Assembly: GCF_026151205.1 (NCBI RefSeq)
Contig: NC_087083.1
Span: 4,258,460 to 4,322,459, forward strand
Direction: 5' to 3'
Origin: Bolinopsis microptera
Taxonomy: Eukaryota; Ctenophora; Tentaculata; Lobata; Bolinopsidae
DNA: 64,000 nucleotides
Shown here: piece after piece, positions 33,058-46,097 of the stretch
Layout of the letters: each line of letters begins with the position of its first letter
Numbering within the stretch: the stretch's first letter is position 1
The notes under the pieces: model-generated
Database searches by the model: none
What the model was told of the DNA's origin: nothing
What the model saw: only the letters and a program-made list of their open reading frames with translations
Made by a program: the position numbers and the translations under genes

Positions 33058-34980
33058 GATTCCCATTTAAAGTTAATATACAGATTAGCAAATAAATGCG
33101 GTGTTTTGGGTTCTGGGTTATTCTGGGTTATTCTGTGTTCTGAGTTATTCCTCGTTGAATTTTACGTCAGTATGAAGGCTTACTTTTTACTCTGTGCCAA
33201 AATTTGACCACAACGGCATAAGTTAAATAATCAACATTGCCACTGCCACAATATGCCACCTATACTTAAAATATTAAGGAAGCATAATGAAACTTCCGAG
33301 ATAAATACAATTCTAACCTATTTCAGCTGAGCCTTGTTCAACAGTTAAAGAAGCGATATCAGAATCAACGACAACAGCTGGAGCTTCGTGTTATAAACAA
33401 ATTCTATTAAATTTAGAGTTTATTCTTTGTAATAACCCGTGTAAGAAAAGACAAATGATCGCAATGAAATTTATCAAAACGAAATTGGTAACGGTGATCA
33501 GGACACTGATAACGAAATTAAAAAGATTAATCAAAAGACTGGCAGTTAGTTCCATGTTTCCAATTGTAAATAATAAACACGCTATTTAACTGTATATATA
33601 TAACTCTAACAAGCTTACTTTTAACAGCCCTCAAAATACTTTTCCATCAGATGCTTACTACAAGTAGTTGCATCACGATGATCTTATTTCAAGTGAGCTG
33701 ATATTTCATAGCTCTAGCCTGATATTTCATGTATCCGAGCGGCGGGGCTGTGGCGTGATCTGCAAACAATAGTGCTCATGACAAACTGGGAATTGTTGAT
33801 GTTCTTTTTTTTACAGATTGTGCCCATATACGGAGTGGAAATTGAGTTTTCAGAATTAGATTTGGAGGGATCATTGAAAATATGTTAAGTGATGATCTTT
33901 TTCATTTCCGATTATATTTCTGATACTGATCTTTAAGGCTTAATTATATGAGGATGAGAAAATTTTCTTAATCTTAGGGTTCAATAAAAATTACTTCAAT
34001 TTTCATAATTATTCAGCATCCAGGATTCCAGTTATCCAAGACAAACGGGAAGGAGGTATTCAATGCTATTATATTTTGGGACTATTTGCTACATTCTAAC
34101 CCTCAAGGCCAAAATAAAATTCGTGACAGATCGAAGACTAATTTCGTTACTTAAATATAATAGTAATACTAATAGTAACACAGGGTAGCCCAGAAGTAAC
34201 TACCCACACGCCACCATTTAATAACTCACGTAATTCGTGTCAGAATTAATTGTGGGTCAAACTTAGATTTCCTGAAAGTTTCGTAAAATTTCTTTTTAAT
34301 CTTGTTACTTAACTATAATAATAGTATAATGTGTAATATAAATAATAGTAATTGTAATCTTAATGGGATATAATAAACAATTGATCGCTACAAGCTGGCG
34401 TTTAGCCAAGTACCTCCATTCATGTAAGTTAGCACAATTGGAAACGGAAGTTCAAGTATGTGAGCGTGTTGTATTACTCTGAAAACAGCAATCCTAGAAA
34501 CTTAATTATTATTGGTAGCTGTCTCAAAAAATAAAAGATCCTCAAAAGATATAACTACATTTTCTCAAAATTACGTCAGTCTCAGCATTAGTAGCAAATG
34601 AAATTGATAAATAGGTGTTCCATCCCTCTAAGGGCATGTAAGCTAAGCCAATGATAAAACCGCACTGAAAAACTAGTCACCAGTCGATATAATTATAAAT
34701 ATAAACGAATAAGAAGAGTTAATGGATGTGCAAAACACTTACGTGGCGCAACTAAATTAGTGTTTGTATATTAGTTTATTGTTTGTAAAGTACACAGTGT
34801 ACAACATAAACAATGAGCCAACACTAACAGTCCTGAACAGCATTCACAGTGTGATTGTGTTATAATCACACGATCACTTTGTCTTAGCTCAAGCTGCTAG
34901 GCAGGGCTGACGGAGACGCCTACAACAAATCACACAGTGTGATATACGAGCTGTAAATGTAATACGTTCAGTGTTTAATG
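33058..34980. other. Intergenic; possible single exon at 33328-33588 (+)
   Basis: A forward frame of about 86 codons follows a good acceptor (CCTATTTCAG at 33318-33327) and ends at TAA 33588, but no upstream exon or homology was found. The antisense strand there has a 54-codon hydrophobic frame. The rest is AT-rich with nothing recognised. Confidence 0.3.
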
Positions 34981-35103
34981 AGGTTTAGGTCGTGGGACTT
35001 AGCAAGAAACTATATAGCAGATCTGGGCTCTGCAACTCACAAGCCAAATATTGTTTTAACATTTTATCGTTCATCAGAGGGTACATCAATACTAATAATC
35101 TCA

Positions 35104-35217
35104 AGATGTGTGTGTCTCTATGTGTCTGTGTGTCTGTGTGTCTGTGTGTCTGTGTGTCTGTGTGTCTGTGTGTCTGTGTGTCTGTATGTCTGTGTGTCTG
35201 TATGTCTGTATGTCTGT
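35104..35217 (+). repeat. (TGTGTCTG)n microsatellite
   Basis: About 14 units of TGTGTCTG / TATGTCTG. It is flanked on each side by related sequence (AAGCCAAATATT...CATCAGAGGG at 35041 and 35219), so the array sits between two copies of a ~45-bp segment. Confidence 0.9.
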
Positions 35218-36098
35218 CAAGCCAAATATTTTTTAACATATTGATCATCAGAGGGGTACATTATAAAATAAGCGTGGGAACTTATAGAGCCAATTTGGCT
35301 CTGAGCCAAAGTAAGCGTGGACAAATGGGATATCAGCAATCAGATTCAGTGCCGGATCTGCTATTATACTTCACATATTATTCCCCTTTATAAGAATAAC
35401 ACGCGCTTTACCTATGGTGATGCAACCTCATCAGTCATATCATCCAAAAATGGGTTTTCTGACAAAATTACTTAAGTAACAAGTTCATTTTGTGCAGTTT
35501 GACTTTAAAGATTTCAATTCTGTAATTGCTCTGGGCTAGCTGCTGTTTATTTAAACTGCACCCACTATGTTTCTAAGGTGCTTTGTCGACTTTTGAGACT
35601 TATGACAAGGAATTTCATCATCCTAATTTCTCGGAAAGTGCCTCAAAATCACAAATTATAGTTTGAATTTCTTAGAAAAATGCTTAAGTACAGCCACATC
35701 TGCAAAAACTCCATGTTCTGGTGAAAATTACCCGTTCAAACCATTGCCATTGGTCATCGAAAATAAGACGAAAAATTAGCCTGAAACTGTTGTGATACCT
35801 TGTGATGAAACACTGGTTGTAATATTGGGACACGCTGAAATAAAAAAAATTTAAAATTTCGTTTTCTGAGAAAGGTGCACCAACATTAGAGGGAACTACG
35901 ACAAATTGATTACTGATGGTTTAAGAACACCAAAACACTCTTTTCTCCCCAGCGGATTATAAAAAAAGGCAACGAGCGGGAATGAAACGTTGCAATTCCT
36001 TATACAATTACAATTTTGTTTTCGAATCGGAATTCTACCAGCATTTTATTTTTGACGCTAATTGCTTTGACAAAGAGTCGATTGGTGATAGTACGGGA

Positions 36099-36720
36099 TC
36101 AACTTAATAACACCAGAATGTGTGTGTGTCTGTCTGTGTGTCTGTGTGTAATTTCCGAACGGTTATACAAAAAAAACGGTAATAGTTACGGGACTGGTTT
36201 TTTCGGTATAGTCCCGACAAAACTCTGATGAAGCCCATAAGCAAATTTTTTTTAAATCGGCCGATGGTAAGTGGTTTAATTGATGGTTTTGTACCACAAA
36301 ATATGTTACATAAAATGGCTTGAGAAGAACGGCAAGAGTTACGGGGCTAGCTCTCTCTCTCTCTCTCTCTCTGCATATGTAGCGTATATATTGCATGGCG
36401 TATATATTACATGGTCATATGATACTATAAACTTATTAGGGGAGGGAGTGCTCAAACGGTCTGTTTGGACTGTAGAGAGAGTTCATACTTTCATACGACA
36501 ATGTAATGCATGTTCACAAATATGATAGGCTGGTGTGGTGCAGGGTTAATTTCTATTGATTATTGATTAAGAATTACTATTTTTTAAGCATACTATTGGA
36601 TACGTGAGGGCACTCCGAATACAATTGCTCGCCTAATCCGGGTTTTGACTCAGCGGGTAATTACTCCTACCCTTTTTAACTGCGGCAGTGAAATCCCGGC
36701 CGTAGGCCGGGTTACACTAG
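36099..36720 (+). mobile_element. Non-autonomous Helitron, copy 1
   Basis: It starts with TC (TCAACTTAATAACACC) after an A and ends with a short GC hairpin (CCCGGCCGTAGGCCGGG), TTACA and CTAG before a T. These are the hallmarks of Helitrons: 5' TC, 3' hairpin plus CTRR, A|T target. A second copy with the same ends lies inverted at 55119-55844. The interior has a TGTG microsatellite, a (CT)n run and no Rep/helicase frame. Confidence 0.8.
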
Positions 36721-38164
36721 TATATATATAATAATAAATAAGTTTCTTTCTTTAGAAATTAAATTAAGAACTCAGATGAGCCTTTCTTCATAAAGGCCAA
36801 GGTTTTGCGAATTATCTATAATATATTTTAAACTTGACGAATTCCCCCCGGCAACGGGGACATAAAAGAAAAAACAATGAAAATTGACGTACAAATTACC
36901 CTCTGGCGTGACAAATTTCAGCTCGCAAATGGAGTTGAAACCTCGCCATTTTTAGCAGAGTTGTACAATTAAAAAGATAGGAATAGGCTATAGGCATAGC
37001 ATTCTTAGAATTTTGATTAAGGCTTTAGATTTTTTATAATTAACGTCGAAAGTGAGGTAAAATAAATGTTAGAATAATGGCGTTATTTTACCAAAGGTAA
37101 ACAGCGTCGTTGCTTAGCAACATCAAAAGATTGCACGTGCGCGAGCAAGAACAGATTAGCAACGCGCGTTGTCATGCTCTATGATACGTCATAACTAACT
37201 CACATTACAATTTACGCTATGACTTTCCATAACTTTGGTTGTGATTGATGTTTTTTGATGCAGTAAAAGTATCGTTTAGGGAATATTTCAATAAAACCTT
37301 TATCGTTATCTGCAAATAAAAATCCATACAATGTATATCACGGAGCTAGATCGTAGATAGATAGATGATAACAAGAAACTATGACACAACTGATTTTACA
37401 TTTTCTTGAATAAAGCGTTCAGCTAGCGGATGTACAGGTTTGAGGAAGCCTATGAGCTAGGTAAGCAGAAAACTTAGTAGTTAGTGTTCACCATGTTATA
37501 ACTTTATAAGGAACAACACTCATACTTGAAAAAAGCTTTAAAATCGTACAAGAAAAATTTATGGTCAGGAACAGGTTGTAATAATACGGAATATTGAAAC
37601 TGTCCCTTTGATCACGAATCAATACGAACAAAAAGGTAGATTGAAAACAGCGTGAATATGAGGTTATATATAAGATGAGCTATAGAAATGAATAAATATG
37701 TTTCGCTCTATAACTATAAGGCAGCTGACCCAGGCCGAGTCTATCGCAATCGAGCACAAAATAAAAGGATGAAACATTTTTCTTGTTAGCTTGTAGTAAA
37801 AATATACTAGCTTGTTGAGTATTACAATTACATGCGATGAGCTATTTATACTTTATACCCCATGATCCAATAATGTCCTAACATTCCCTACTCAAAGTCA
37901 ATATCCCATTCACTGTAATTGATAAGCTAAGAAGTTGTGTGAGCAATATGTTGCGTTATCCAGCTATTGTCGTGCGAAGTACCTACAGCTTTACACGTCA
38001 CGAGGCACACTGTTCCTACTCAAGTATTTTATCCTACAAATCTTCTCTCCAGATACTATTTATTCAGGCAATACTATCGAGAATATATCTATTTATATTT
38101 AAAACTTGACGAAAAAAATCAAGGGCTCATAAGTCTACAAAGTTTTTGAACTATATCTTTCTTT
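36721..38164. other. Intergenic; one RFX X-box-like palindrome
   Basis: No gene recognised. A perfect GTTGCTTAGCAAC at 37109-37121 matches the RFX X-box consensus palindrome known from ciliary and other genes. The gene it might control is not evident. Confidence 0.35.
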
Positions 38165-38940
38165 TTAGCGCTTGCTATACCCCGTGATTAATTTTGTGGG
38201 AAAGGTATGATTATACCTAACCGGATCAATCTCTCTTCTTTCTGCCGCAGAAATGGAGCAGAACGGAAGAAAACTTCGTTGTGCTCTGATTTCCATCCCA
38301 TTTGGACCGAGCCACGCTGAAACCTGATAATCTTCACCTTCTCGAGCAGTGGTTTTTCTGTTTTGCAGCGGTTGCTTGACGCTTGTCCCATATGACCTTA
38401 TAGGCCAAGAATGAAAGTCCAAACAGGCCATAGAAACAGCAGTACCCACCTTTTCCACTGCACCATGAAAGTCCTCAAGTCATATTTATATAAGTATATA
38501 GCTGTCCGCACTGTTTGATGAACAGTTCCACTTTATGGTGGAACGAGTCAGCGCTCATGAACGTATGGCCTGGCTCCAGATATTTCACTGTTATCGTGTC
38601 AAGCCCGAGGTCAGGGCTGTTTATGAGCGAACATAACGTAGTGAAAAGCGTCCAGCAATTGTCTGCCCACAGAATGATTTCCCGGCTTTCACCAATTCTC
38701 CCTTCAGAAAAATACCTTATAGCTTTGACCCAGGTTGAAGTTACGTTCTCATCTTTCCTCCCAGCAATAGCAATTTGCTTCATTTAGGTCAGGCAAGCTA
38801 AAAATCTGCAGTCTCAACTGATTAGAGAATACAAATTTTAAAGCAAATTTTGAAGTATATTTTGAAAGGTTCTGCATTGACAAATCGGCAATTTTGACGG
38901 CGAAGCTAGCGTTTCTGAAGTTTATGACCATCACCAATCG
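38165..38940 (-). pseudogene. Decayed transposase-like fragment
   Basis: Minus-strand frames 38783-38475 and 38458-38165 follow each other with a stop and small shift between them. The first contains ILWADNCWTLFTTLC and KYLEPGHTFMSADSFHHKVE, motifs I associate with a DDE-like transposon protein family widespread in invertebrate genomes (WxDNC...; GHTFMSAD..H). The second contains ACLDFHSWPI, which usually follows in that family. No start-to-end frame exists and terminal repeats were not found. The family assignment is from memory of the motif only. Confidence 0.45.
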
Positions 38941-40075
38941 ATCTGTCGTGAAAATTTAGATTTGTAGGTACCGATTATATAGCTTCAGTTGACAGAATCA
39001 ACATTTAATTAAAAGTATAATGGCACTTAAAGTTAAGCACTTTTGTAAAAAAACGAGCTCGTTTTCACAAAAGTGCTTACAGCTTAAGTGCAATAAATTG
39101 TTTTTTTAGGCCAAAGGACCCACGATCACCAAATTGCCGTCACTAGGCCAGTTTTGGACGTAGAAAACAATGCCACCATTTTCAGTTCCCGAAATGTCAC
39201 CATTTTTGAAATAAACGGCACCCGTTTTCCGAAATGTTACTTAAGCACTTTTCTCAGAAAAATGACTTTTTTCATTTTAGGGGGTTCCAAAAAGGGGGTT
39301 TCGAGGGGTCGGCGAATGTGGTCCCCAGGGATAGTTCTTGACCCAAAAACAAAAGTTAGACCAAAAACCCGAAATTTCCAAAATGTTACTTATGTCAGAA
39401 AACGGCAGATATAGCTCCAGTGATGAGACTGTAAGCTGTATAATTGTATTATCAATCCTACTTTATCTTCAATATTTAACATCATTATATTCAAATATTT
39501 TGTGAATAATGATTAAACTAGGATGACAAGTATAAATAACTGAAACTTAGTCGCATAACAGTTCTGCATAATTTCTCACGCATAGCACATGATGACGTCA
39601 TTAAAACACCACGTCACCTCAACGTATGTTAACATTCTCGATCAATTGGTTTTAGAGATTAATCAGTTAAAGTTGTAAGTTCATGTAAGTACAGTTACCG
39701 CCTATCTCACTAGTTAAAGTTAAGCAGATTGGTTTTCAAGCTAGCTAGAATGATCCGGACCAAAAGATGTCTGTCATCTTGCTTGTATTTAGTTGTTTAA
39801 CCTCACAAATATCTAATATAACCGATAGTATTCTGATAGTTTAAAAGCTACATAATTGTATTATTTCGTAGCATGATGATTATCTTTTGATCAAGAATAT
39901 TTCTGTGTGATCAGCATGTCGAGATAAAATATAATCAAGCAGAATTTTAACTAGGCCGAGCCGAATAAATCTACTTTAACGGAGTATAAAGCTAGGGAAT
40001 AATTGTTGAATGCATTCAGAATAATATTCTTAGTTCCGCTTCGTTACTCAGACTTCAATTCAATCTTAATTAATC
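38941..40075. other. Intergenic with a hairpin and a TATA-like promoter
   Basis: AAGCACTTTTGTAAAAAAAC and its near-complement form a hairpin at about 39034-39081. At 39985 a TATAAAG lies about 90 bp before the ATG at 40076, a plausible core promoter for the hypothetical gene that follows. Confidence 0.35.
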
Positions 40076-41290
40076 ATGGTGAGTTTTATATTTTGTATTA
40101 ATGCTTTTCAAACAAAATTACAACGAATTCTTCATGTAGTGCATCCTGGGTTTGGACAAGATATAATGCCCGTATGATATTAAATTCAAATTGAGAACTA
40201 TTACTATTACTAATACTTTGCACGAAACTAAGTCCGATCTAGGCGCGATATCTCGTTGCGTATAACTATAAGTGAACAGTACGATTGTGACGCTTCTATT
40301 TTATATTTTGTCGTAGTTTCTGAAGGTAGAGATTACAACGATGTATAACATATAATTTATGGGCCCTGTTCCCCTAAGTTAAGCTGCATTCCTGATTTAC
40401 ACCTAATTTTCATGAATAAACGACATTTTTCGTTCAATCAGCAGTTTTCATTCAATAAATAATAATATTTTGGGAAAAAGGCAAAAACTTCAATAGACGC
40501 AAAAGATCATTTTAAAACATATATAATTATATTGTTTTAGAAAGATTGGACGAAAGTTATTTTGCTTTTTGAATTATCTCGGGGAACATTAGGTAGGTTC
40601 ACGAAACCAGTTTTCGTTCAAATAATTAGAGATCACCTCTAATTAGTTACCTTTAAATTAGCTGTACGGTACGTACTTAATAAAGTAGGCTGAAAGGTAC
40701 AAATCCAGTTGATAGCAATGGACAAGCGTAGATTAAGGTTGCGACCTGAGCTAGCTGAAAAGCTGGTGTTCGTATACTGCAACAAAAGGATGAAGCTTTG
40801 AGTTTAACGATAATTACAAGTAGTAGTAGTGTAGTACCGGTTAATTTGTGTGTTTATTTTCGACTTCTAGTTCTGTATCAAAAATTATGATGATAATACT
40901 AATAAAAAATTGCAAGTAATTCACTGAAGTTGATTCTAACAAGAATTTCGCCGCGGTAACACCACGCACGATCAAATTTCCCTACTGCATACAAATACAA
41001 TTTAATTGTTCTACTTTATTGTATCCCAGAGTGGTGTTTGGCGCATGTACAATGTAATAAACGTTTATATTATATTAGGCGTGCAGAACTTGAACAAGAA
41101 TTGCGCCCGTTGTTTCGTTTTGGCGGACGCTAGATTTCCATTTCACATTTACTATAAATTTAAGTATAACTATAAGCTCCAATCAGCTCACTTCAATCTT
41201 CATGATAATAATATTGATCAATTATGCATCAAATACGGGAAACACTTGAAATTCAGTTCAATTGCCGTAGAACTTAACTTGTATCTGTAA
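40076..41290 (+). CDS. Possible two-exon hypothetical gene
   Basis: ATG at 40076-40078 is followed directly by a donor (ATG|GTGAGT). An acceptor (TTGTATCCCAG, ending at 41029) opens an 86-codon frame 41030-41290 in the matching phase, giving about 87 aa beginning M|SGVWRMYNVIN. A TATAAAG at 39985 fits as promoter. I recognise no domain; the protein is rich in Lys, Asn, Tyr and His. Phase agreement alone could be chance, so this is a weak model. Confidence 0.25.
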
Positions 41291-42595
41291 TTCAAGAAAT
41301 TATCAGCAAAGGTAAACTATACTCGTGTACACATCAATACACTACGCGTGCCACGTACAAATTGGGTGTATTACCTAATAGTAATATTATTGATACATGT
41401 TTCGTATCCCAATATCAGAGATAATTCGGCGGCGCGCGCTTCGCGCGCGAAAAGTGGCATGCAACGTATGTCAATAATATTATACATTACATGCATCATA
41501 TACACAGTCGCGCCGCGCATTCATAGATCACAGGCTATCTATACATCACATCTCCGCAAGCAATCCTCGCGCGCGCCCAACTTTTTCGTTGCATGGTAAC
41601 GAACGAACACACGACATATTTAAACCCACCTATCTCGTTCTCCAAAATCCACGTTTTTCTGCAAAAACCTCCATTCATAACCTTTCACTATTGCCTTTTT
41701 TCAAAAGAGTGAAAAGGAAAAAATCCTGCGCGCATCTGAGGTGTCGCCGTCGATCTGTATGTGGTTTGGTTGTAGATCATTTCATACTTTGCGCGGTTTT
41801 GTTTCGTGTTAACAATAACGATATGCGTATCATGTCACGTCATATTACTGCATCGTATGCCAACTTATTGACTGTAATAAAATATGCTGTCTCGTCTTAG
41901 TTATTATTTGTATCTAACATAAACTAATACATTTTGATTCTTACTCGACACATCACAGCACCATCGACTTTCGAGCCTTTTATTTGATATAGGATTCTTT
42001 AAAAGAATACCACAATCTTGATATTATAGTTGCTTCTTAAATGTAACTGTGAAGTAACATTTGTTCTCAACTATGTATTCCAATGCTTTCTACCATTCAG
42101 TGTCGATTAACTGTTAAATAATCAGCCCACAGCCACGAGTTTATCAGCTGACATCATAATTTTATTTGTTTTGACTTGCTGAATTTTATCACTCGGTAAT
42201 TTATTAAGATTGTTTCACACAAATAACACCTATATTGATGATTGATCCGTTTGTAACAGTCGTCAAGCACCAAAAACTGGTTGCTATGCCTGTAATTAAT
42301 TAACTCATAACCAGCGTCGCGCGCGCAAAATAGACTCCTTTTATACACATAATTATAGGGGAGTGGTCTATATTGCGAAGGAGCAGACTTTTGTCATCAT
42401 CGTAGGACCGTCGGGCCACCTCATATATCCAAACCCGATTACTTATTCCCTACGATCTTTTTGCCTTCTATTCGGCAAGAGTAGGGAAAAAAATTTGAAA
42501 AAATTGTACCTTACAGTGCCTGTACCGTACGTACCTTTAAAAGTAGCTGTACCGTACGTACTTAAAGCCCTGTACCGTACGTACTTGCCATCTAA
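41291..42595. other. Unassigned AT-rich DNA with GC palindromes
   Basis: GCGCGCGCTTCGCGCGCG near 41434-41451 is a hairpin like that near 6131. Three copies of TGTACCGTACGTAC lie at 42520-42585. A 103-codon frame at 41589-41900 has no support. Confidence 0.4.
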
Positions 42596-43119
42596 GATCG
42601 GGGAGCCAATAGAAGTTACCAGTTAAGGAGGTGGCTTTAATTAGGCCTTTGGGGAATGCGGTCTCTAGGACTCCTGTTAATTAAAGTGTCTGGGAATCAT
42701 TTGGTTGGAAGTTTTACTTCCACTTCGATGTTTAGGGGCGGATCGGGATTTGTCAATATGAGGAAATACAAGGTATAGGCCATCTTCACAACTATCAACT
42801 TTTTTTTGGTGGCGCCCCGCCATATGAGAGTGGTGTAGGGGTCTAGTCTTAGTAATATCTCCAATATCTGAGAAGTTATGTTTAAGTGTCAAGCTTTGTT
42901 TAGTTGGCCTGATGAGTTTGAATTAAATTTTAGGAATAATCTTTAATAAATGAGGAGACAGACAAGATAACTGCCGTCATATTATATTGTAGGTTTGTTA
43001 TGCTTTGTTATGTTTACAATCATTAAGGCACAAGCAGGATGACGTGGTTTTGCTATGATCATATATATTTATTACCGAGTAGGTCTTATAATTATATGCT
43101 TAATTATAAATTATAACTT

Positions 43120-43380
43120 CGTCCTTTTTTTGACGGCGTTATTCTCACTAGCTCTGGCGGCATCATTAACGGTATAACTTATTCTTCGTCCATCTGACGG
43201 CGTCGCTTTTTAATAGTGGTCTAACTTAGTCTTCGTCCCTCTGACGACATCGTTAAGTTTAACGGTATAATTACTTCGCTCTTACTCTAATTTTTTGCGG
43301 CATCGTTAACGGTATAATTCATTCCTCGTTCATCTGACGGCGTCGCTCTTTAATAGTGGTTTAACTTATGCTTAATACTT
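43120..43380 (+). repeat. Dispersed CTGACGGCGTCG / GCGGCATCGTTAACGGTATAA repeats
   Basis: Four to five partial units containing TTCGTC(C/A)ATCTGACGG, CGTCGC, TTTTAATAGTGGT and GCGGCATC.TTAACGG repeat in a loose direct order inside the 193-bp-repeat unit. Confidence 0.6.
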
Positions 43381-43524
43381 TAATAATATAATTATTCTAC
43401 CTTACTTACCCGGTAATAAAGTTCAAGTAAAATTGCGGTGGCAGAGCCAAGTGCTCGACAGCGTTTATTTTATAACATGTTGTAAGATTTAAATAACAAG
43501 GCGGAGTTAGTTTGCAGATCAACG

Positions 43525-43549
43525 GGGGGGGGGGGGGGGGGGGGGGGGG
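43525..43549. repeat. Poly-G run (about 25 G)
   Basis: Homopolymer of about 25 G followed by CGGTGGG. It gives a false Pro-rich frame on the minus strand. Confidence 0.95.
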
Positions 43550-45369
43550 CGGTGGGTAAACACGTAAGTTATACAATGGCATACATAAGGGGAAACAATG
43601 CGAAAGAAACATTCTGTTATATCGTTTTTTTAAAGGTTTAAAATTAACGTAGTTCACTCTTCGTAATTATTTCGTTATTTGTTTCACTTTCACCACTAGT
43701 ATTTTGTATAATGTATCTATTAGCCTCAATTGTGTAGGCTTGATTAAGATGTGATCCCGATGGTCTCATTAACAGTTATTCCGCCAAGTGTTTTGTGTAT
43801 TACCATCAGGGACAGGTAGGGTTTCAAGTCCGTTTCCCGTTTCACCTTATTTTGAGCAGTTAATTAATGCAATCCGGCCTGTCAGCCGATGATCCCTCTT
43901 TGCGTGATCCTGTTATGGAGAGCCCAATTGTAATTATGTGTATATAGGGTTAGGGGCTCATATTTTGATATAGCTTGGGTTGTTCATTTCTTACCTGTTT
44001 GATTGAATAGAATTTGTTACTTTTCGACTACATAATATGGATGTTGACATGGAGTCCCTGGGGCCAATGAAGACGCTGACGCTATTGGTCGATAACCATA
44101 TTGTCGATTTCTTAAAGTTGAGATCGGGGCTATTGATAGCAATATTAGGCTATGCGGGTATACTGAGGAAATTCACGCAGGACTGGAGATCCTGTTTCAG
44201 ACGTATCGGCACAGTGCATTGCTAAATGCTGATCTGGTGATCGTGGTGATGCTGACCGGATCATTTCGGTGGGACGACCACGACTTGATAGTACCTAATC
44301 TGGGACATACGATGGGGCTGGTGAATCACCACCTAAGGGACTTAACTCTGGAGGAGGTGCGTTGGCTGGTTAGCGAGTAGCCTACTGTGGCTGCCAGTTA
44401 TGGCAGGTGAAGTGACTTCCTGCGACGTCCTACTAGAATTTGAAGTCAGGATTTCAAAGCAGACGAAGAATTTGTTATCATTTATATAACAGAAATATAC
44501 TCACTGAACGAGTTTTATTTTTTATTATTTTTAACTTATACGTACGTGGGATTATTAGAGCCGGTTTAGTCCCGTAATGATCGATTTCTTTATTGTATTT
44601 AGTTTTATCACAACTTAGCATCTTATTTTATTATGTTCATAGTTCAGTTATTACTGGCTATACCCTAGGGTTATGCGTTTCTATTGTGCTTAAAATGTGT
44701 GTCTATTCTATAGTTATAATAACCACATTCCCCTGCAAAGAAGGAGAAACTGAAAGTCCGATCGTTGGGTTCAGACTTCAGTTGTCGTATTTCCAATTTA
44801 AGTGCAGTTGTGATATGACCTGGGTTCAGTTGTCGTTTTGGGATTTAAGCTGATTGGTCACCCAATTCAGCTGATCGGGTGCCTGTTAACTGCGTGGGAA
44901 CTATGTTCAATTGGGTTCAGTTGTTGGTCATCCCTCCCGCTCGTTCCCCCGGCTAGGTGCCATGCTCCAGAAATGTCGTTATTTCATCTTAACTACCAGA
45001 ACGGCGCCATGTGATTGGTCAGGTAATTTGCTGGGTGGAACTATAATTCAGCACCTTCGTACAGGGGCCTCTATAGGCGGTCAGGCTCTTTTAGTGTTCA
45101 GTTAGGCCAGTCGATTCTATGATGGCTGGAGTGGAATTGGAAGAAGTGACTCACTAATCCATGGGTCATTGGTACCGATCGGGGAGCCAATAGAAGTTAC
45201 CAGTTAAGGAGGTGGCTTTAATTAGGCCTTTGGGGAATGCGGTCTCTAGGACTCCTGTTAATTAAAGTGTCTGGGAATCATTTGGTTGGAAGTTTTACTT
45301 CCACTTCGATGTTTAGGGGCGGATCGGGATTTGTCAATATGAGGAAATACAAGGTATAGGCCATCTTCA

Positions 45370-46097
45370 TTCTTCACATCATCTTTAGGCGGAATTTACT
45401 GTTAATATAAACTTAAAGTGTCAGCTCAGAGGCTTTCCAAAAGTTGGTTCCTGTACTGGTAAAGAAGGTTCACGGCCTTCAGATGCTTTATTAGTCAACA
45501 GTGACAATACGGAAAATAAAATATAATAAATTAGATAAGGTAAAAATAACATTACAAGATGGTTTTGTAAATAAAGTAAAATAAATATTAGAATATTGAA
45601 TGCAGATTACAAATGTTTGTTTAGAGTGGTGTTGAACAGTACTCCTACAGTTAAACCAAGCTTTTAAAAATATTAATCATATTACACTTGTTAATTACAG
45701 CTGACAATGTACGTGATCTGAAATAGGAAATATCTTGATTAGTTAAGTATTTGTGAAATATTAGTGAAAGTCCTGATTCGACCTCATCGTGTTTACGGAG
45801 CTCATCAATAAATTCGTCTCATCTTATATAAAAGCGTTAAAAAGCGTGAAGATGCGATTTTTAAACTTGATAATTTAATAATTTAATAACAGTTGTTATG
45901 TAATAACTCTAAATCATTTTGCTTATCAGATGTTATCATTTTAGAAACTCAACCATTCAAAAAATTGATCACAAAAAAAACTACTCCAGCATTTCAACAC
46001 CTTCTTCAGGTAACTTATCTAATAAAGGTGTAGTAAGGTGTAGTAAGGTGTAGTAAGGTGTAGTAAGGTGTAGCATTTAACAAATCAGAAAAGCAAC
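45370..46097. other. Downstream region of the type I membrane protein gene
   Basis: No gene found. GTGTAGTAAG repeats five times at about 46028-46074, directly downstream of the minus-strand stop codon region. Confidence 0.4.

Larger units (their letters stand above)
42596..45369. mobile_element. LTR-like unit bounded by identical 193-bp direct repeats
   Basis: 42596-42788 and 45177-45369 are identical over 193 bp, beginning GATCGGGGAGCCAATAGAAG and ending GGCCATCTTCA. Soon after the left repeat is TGGCGCCCCGCC, similar to the start of retroelement primer-binding sites. No reverse transcriptase or integrase is present. A short forward coding-like stretch (44037-44120, apparently continuing in another frame to about 44380) might be a broken gag-like gene. 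A TRIM/LARD-type element would explain the layout, but the repeats do not start with TG and I see no target duplication, so a plain segmental duplication remains possible. Confidence 0.45.

Noticed and set aside
32329-33095. Ile/Thr/Val-rich frames on both strands
   Set aside because: Products of the GGTAATTAGTG-type intronic arrays; the real exons are short and lie beside them.
42363-42626. 87-codon frame with PYVPLK-type repeats
   Set aside because: Created by three TGTACCGTACGTAC repeats and the start of the 193-bp repeat; no homology seen.
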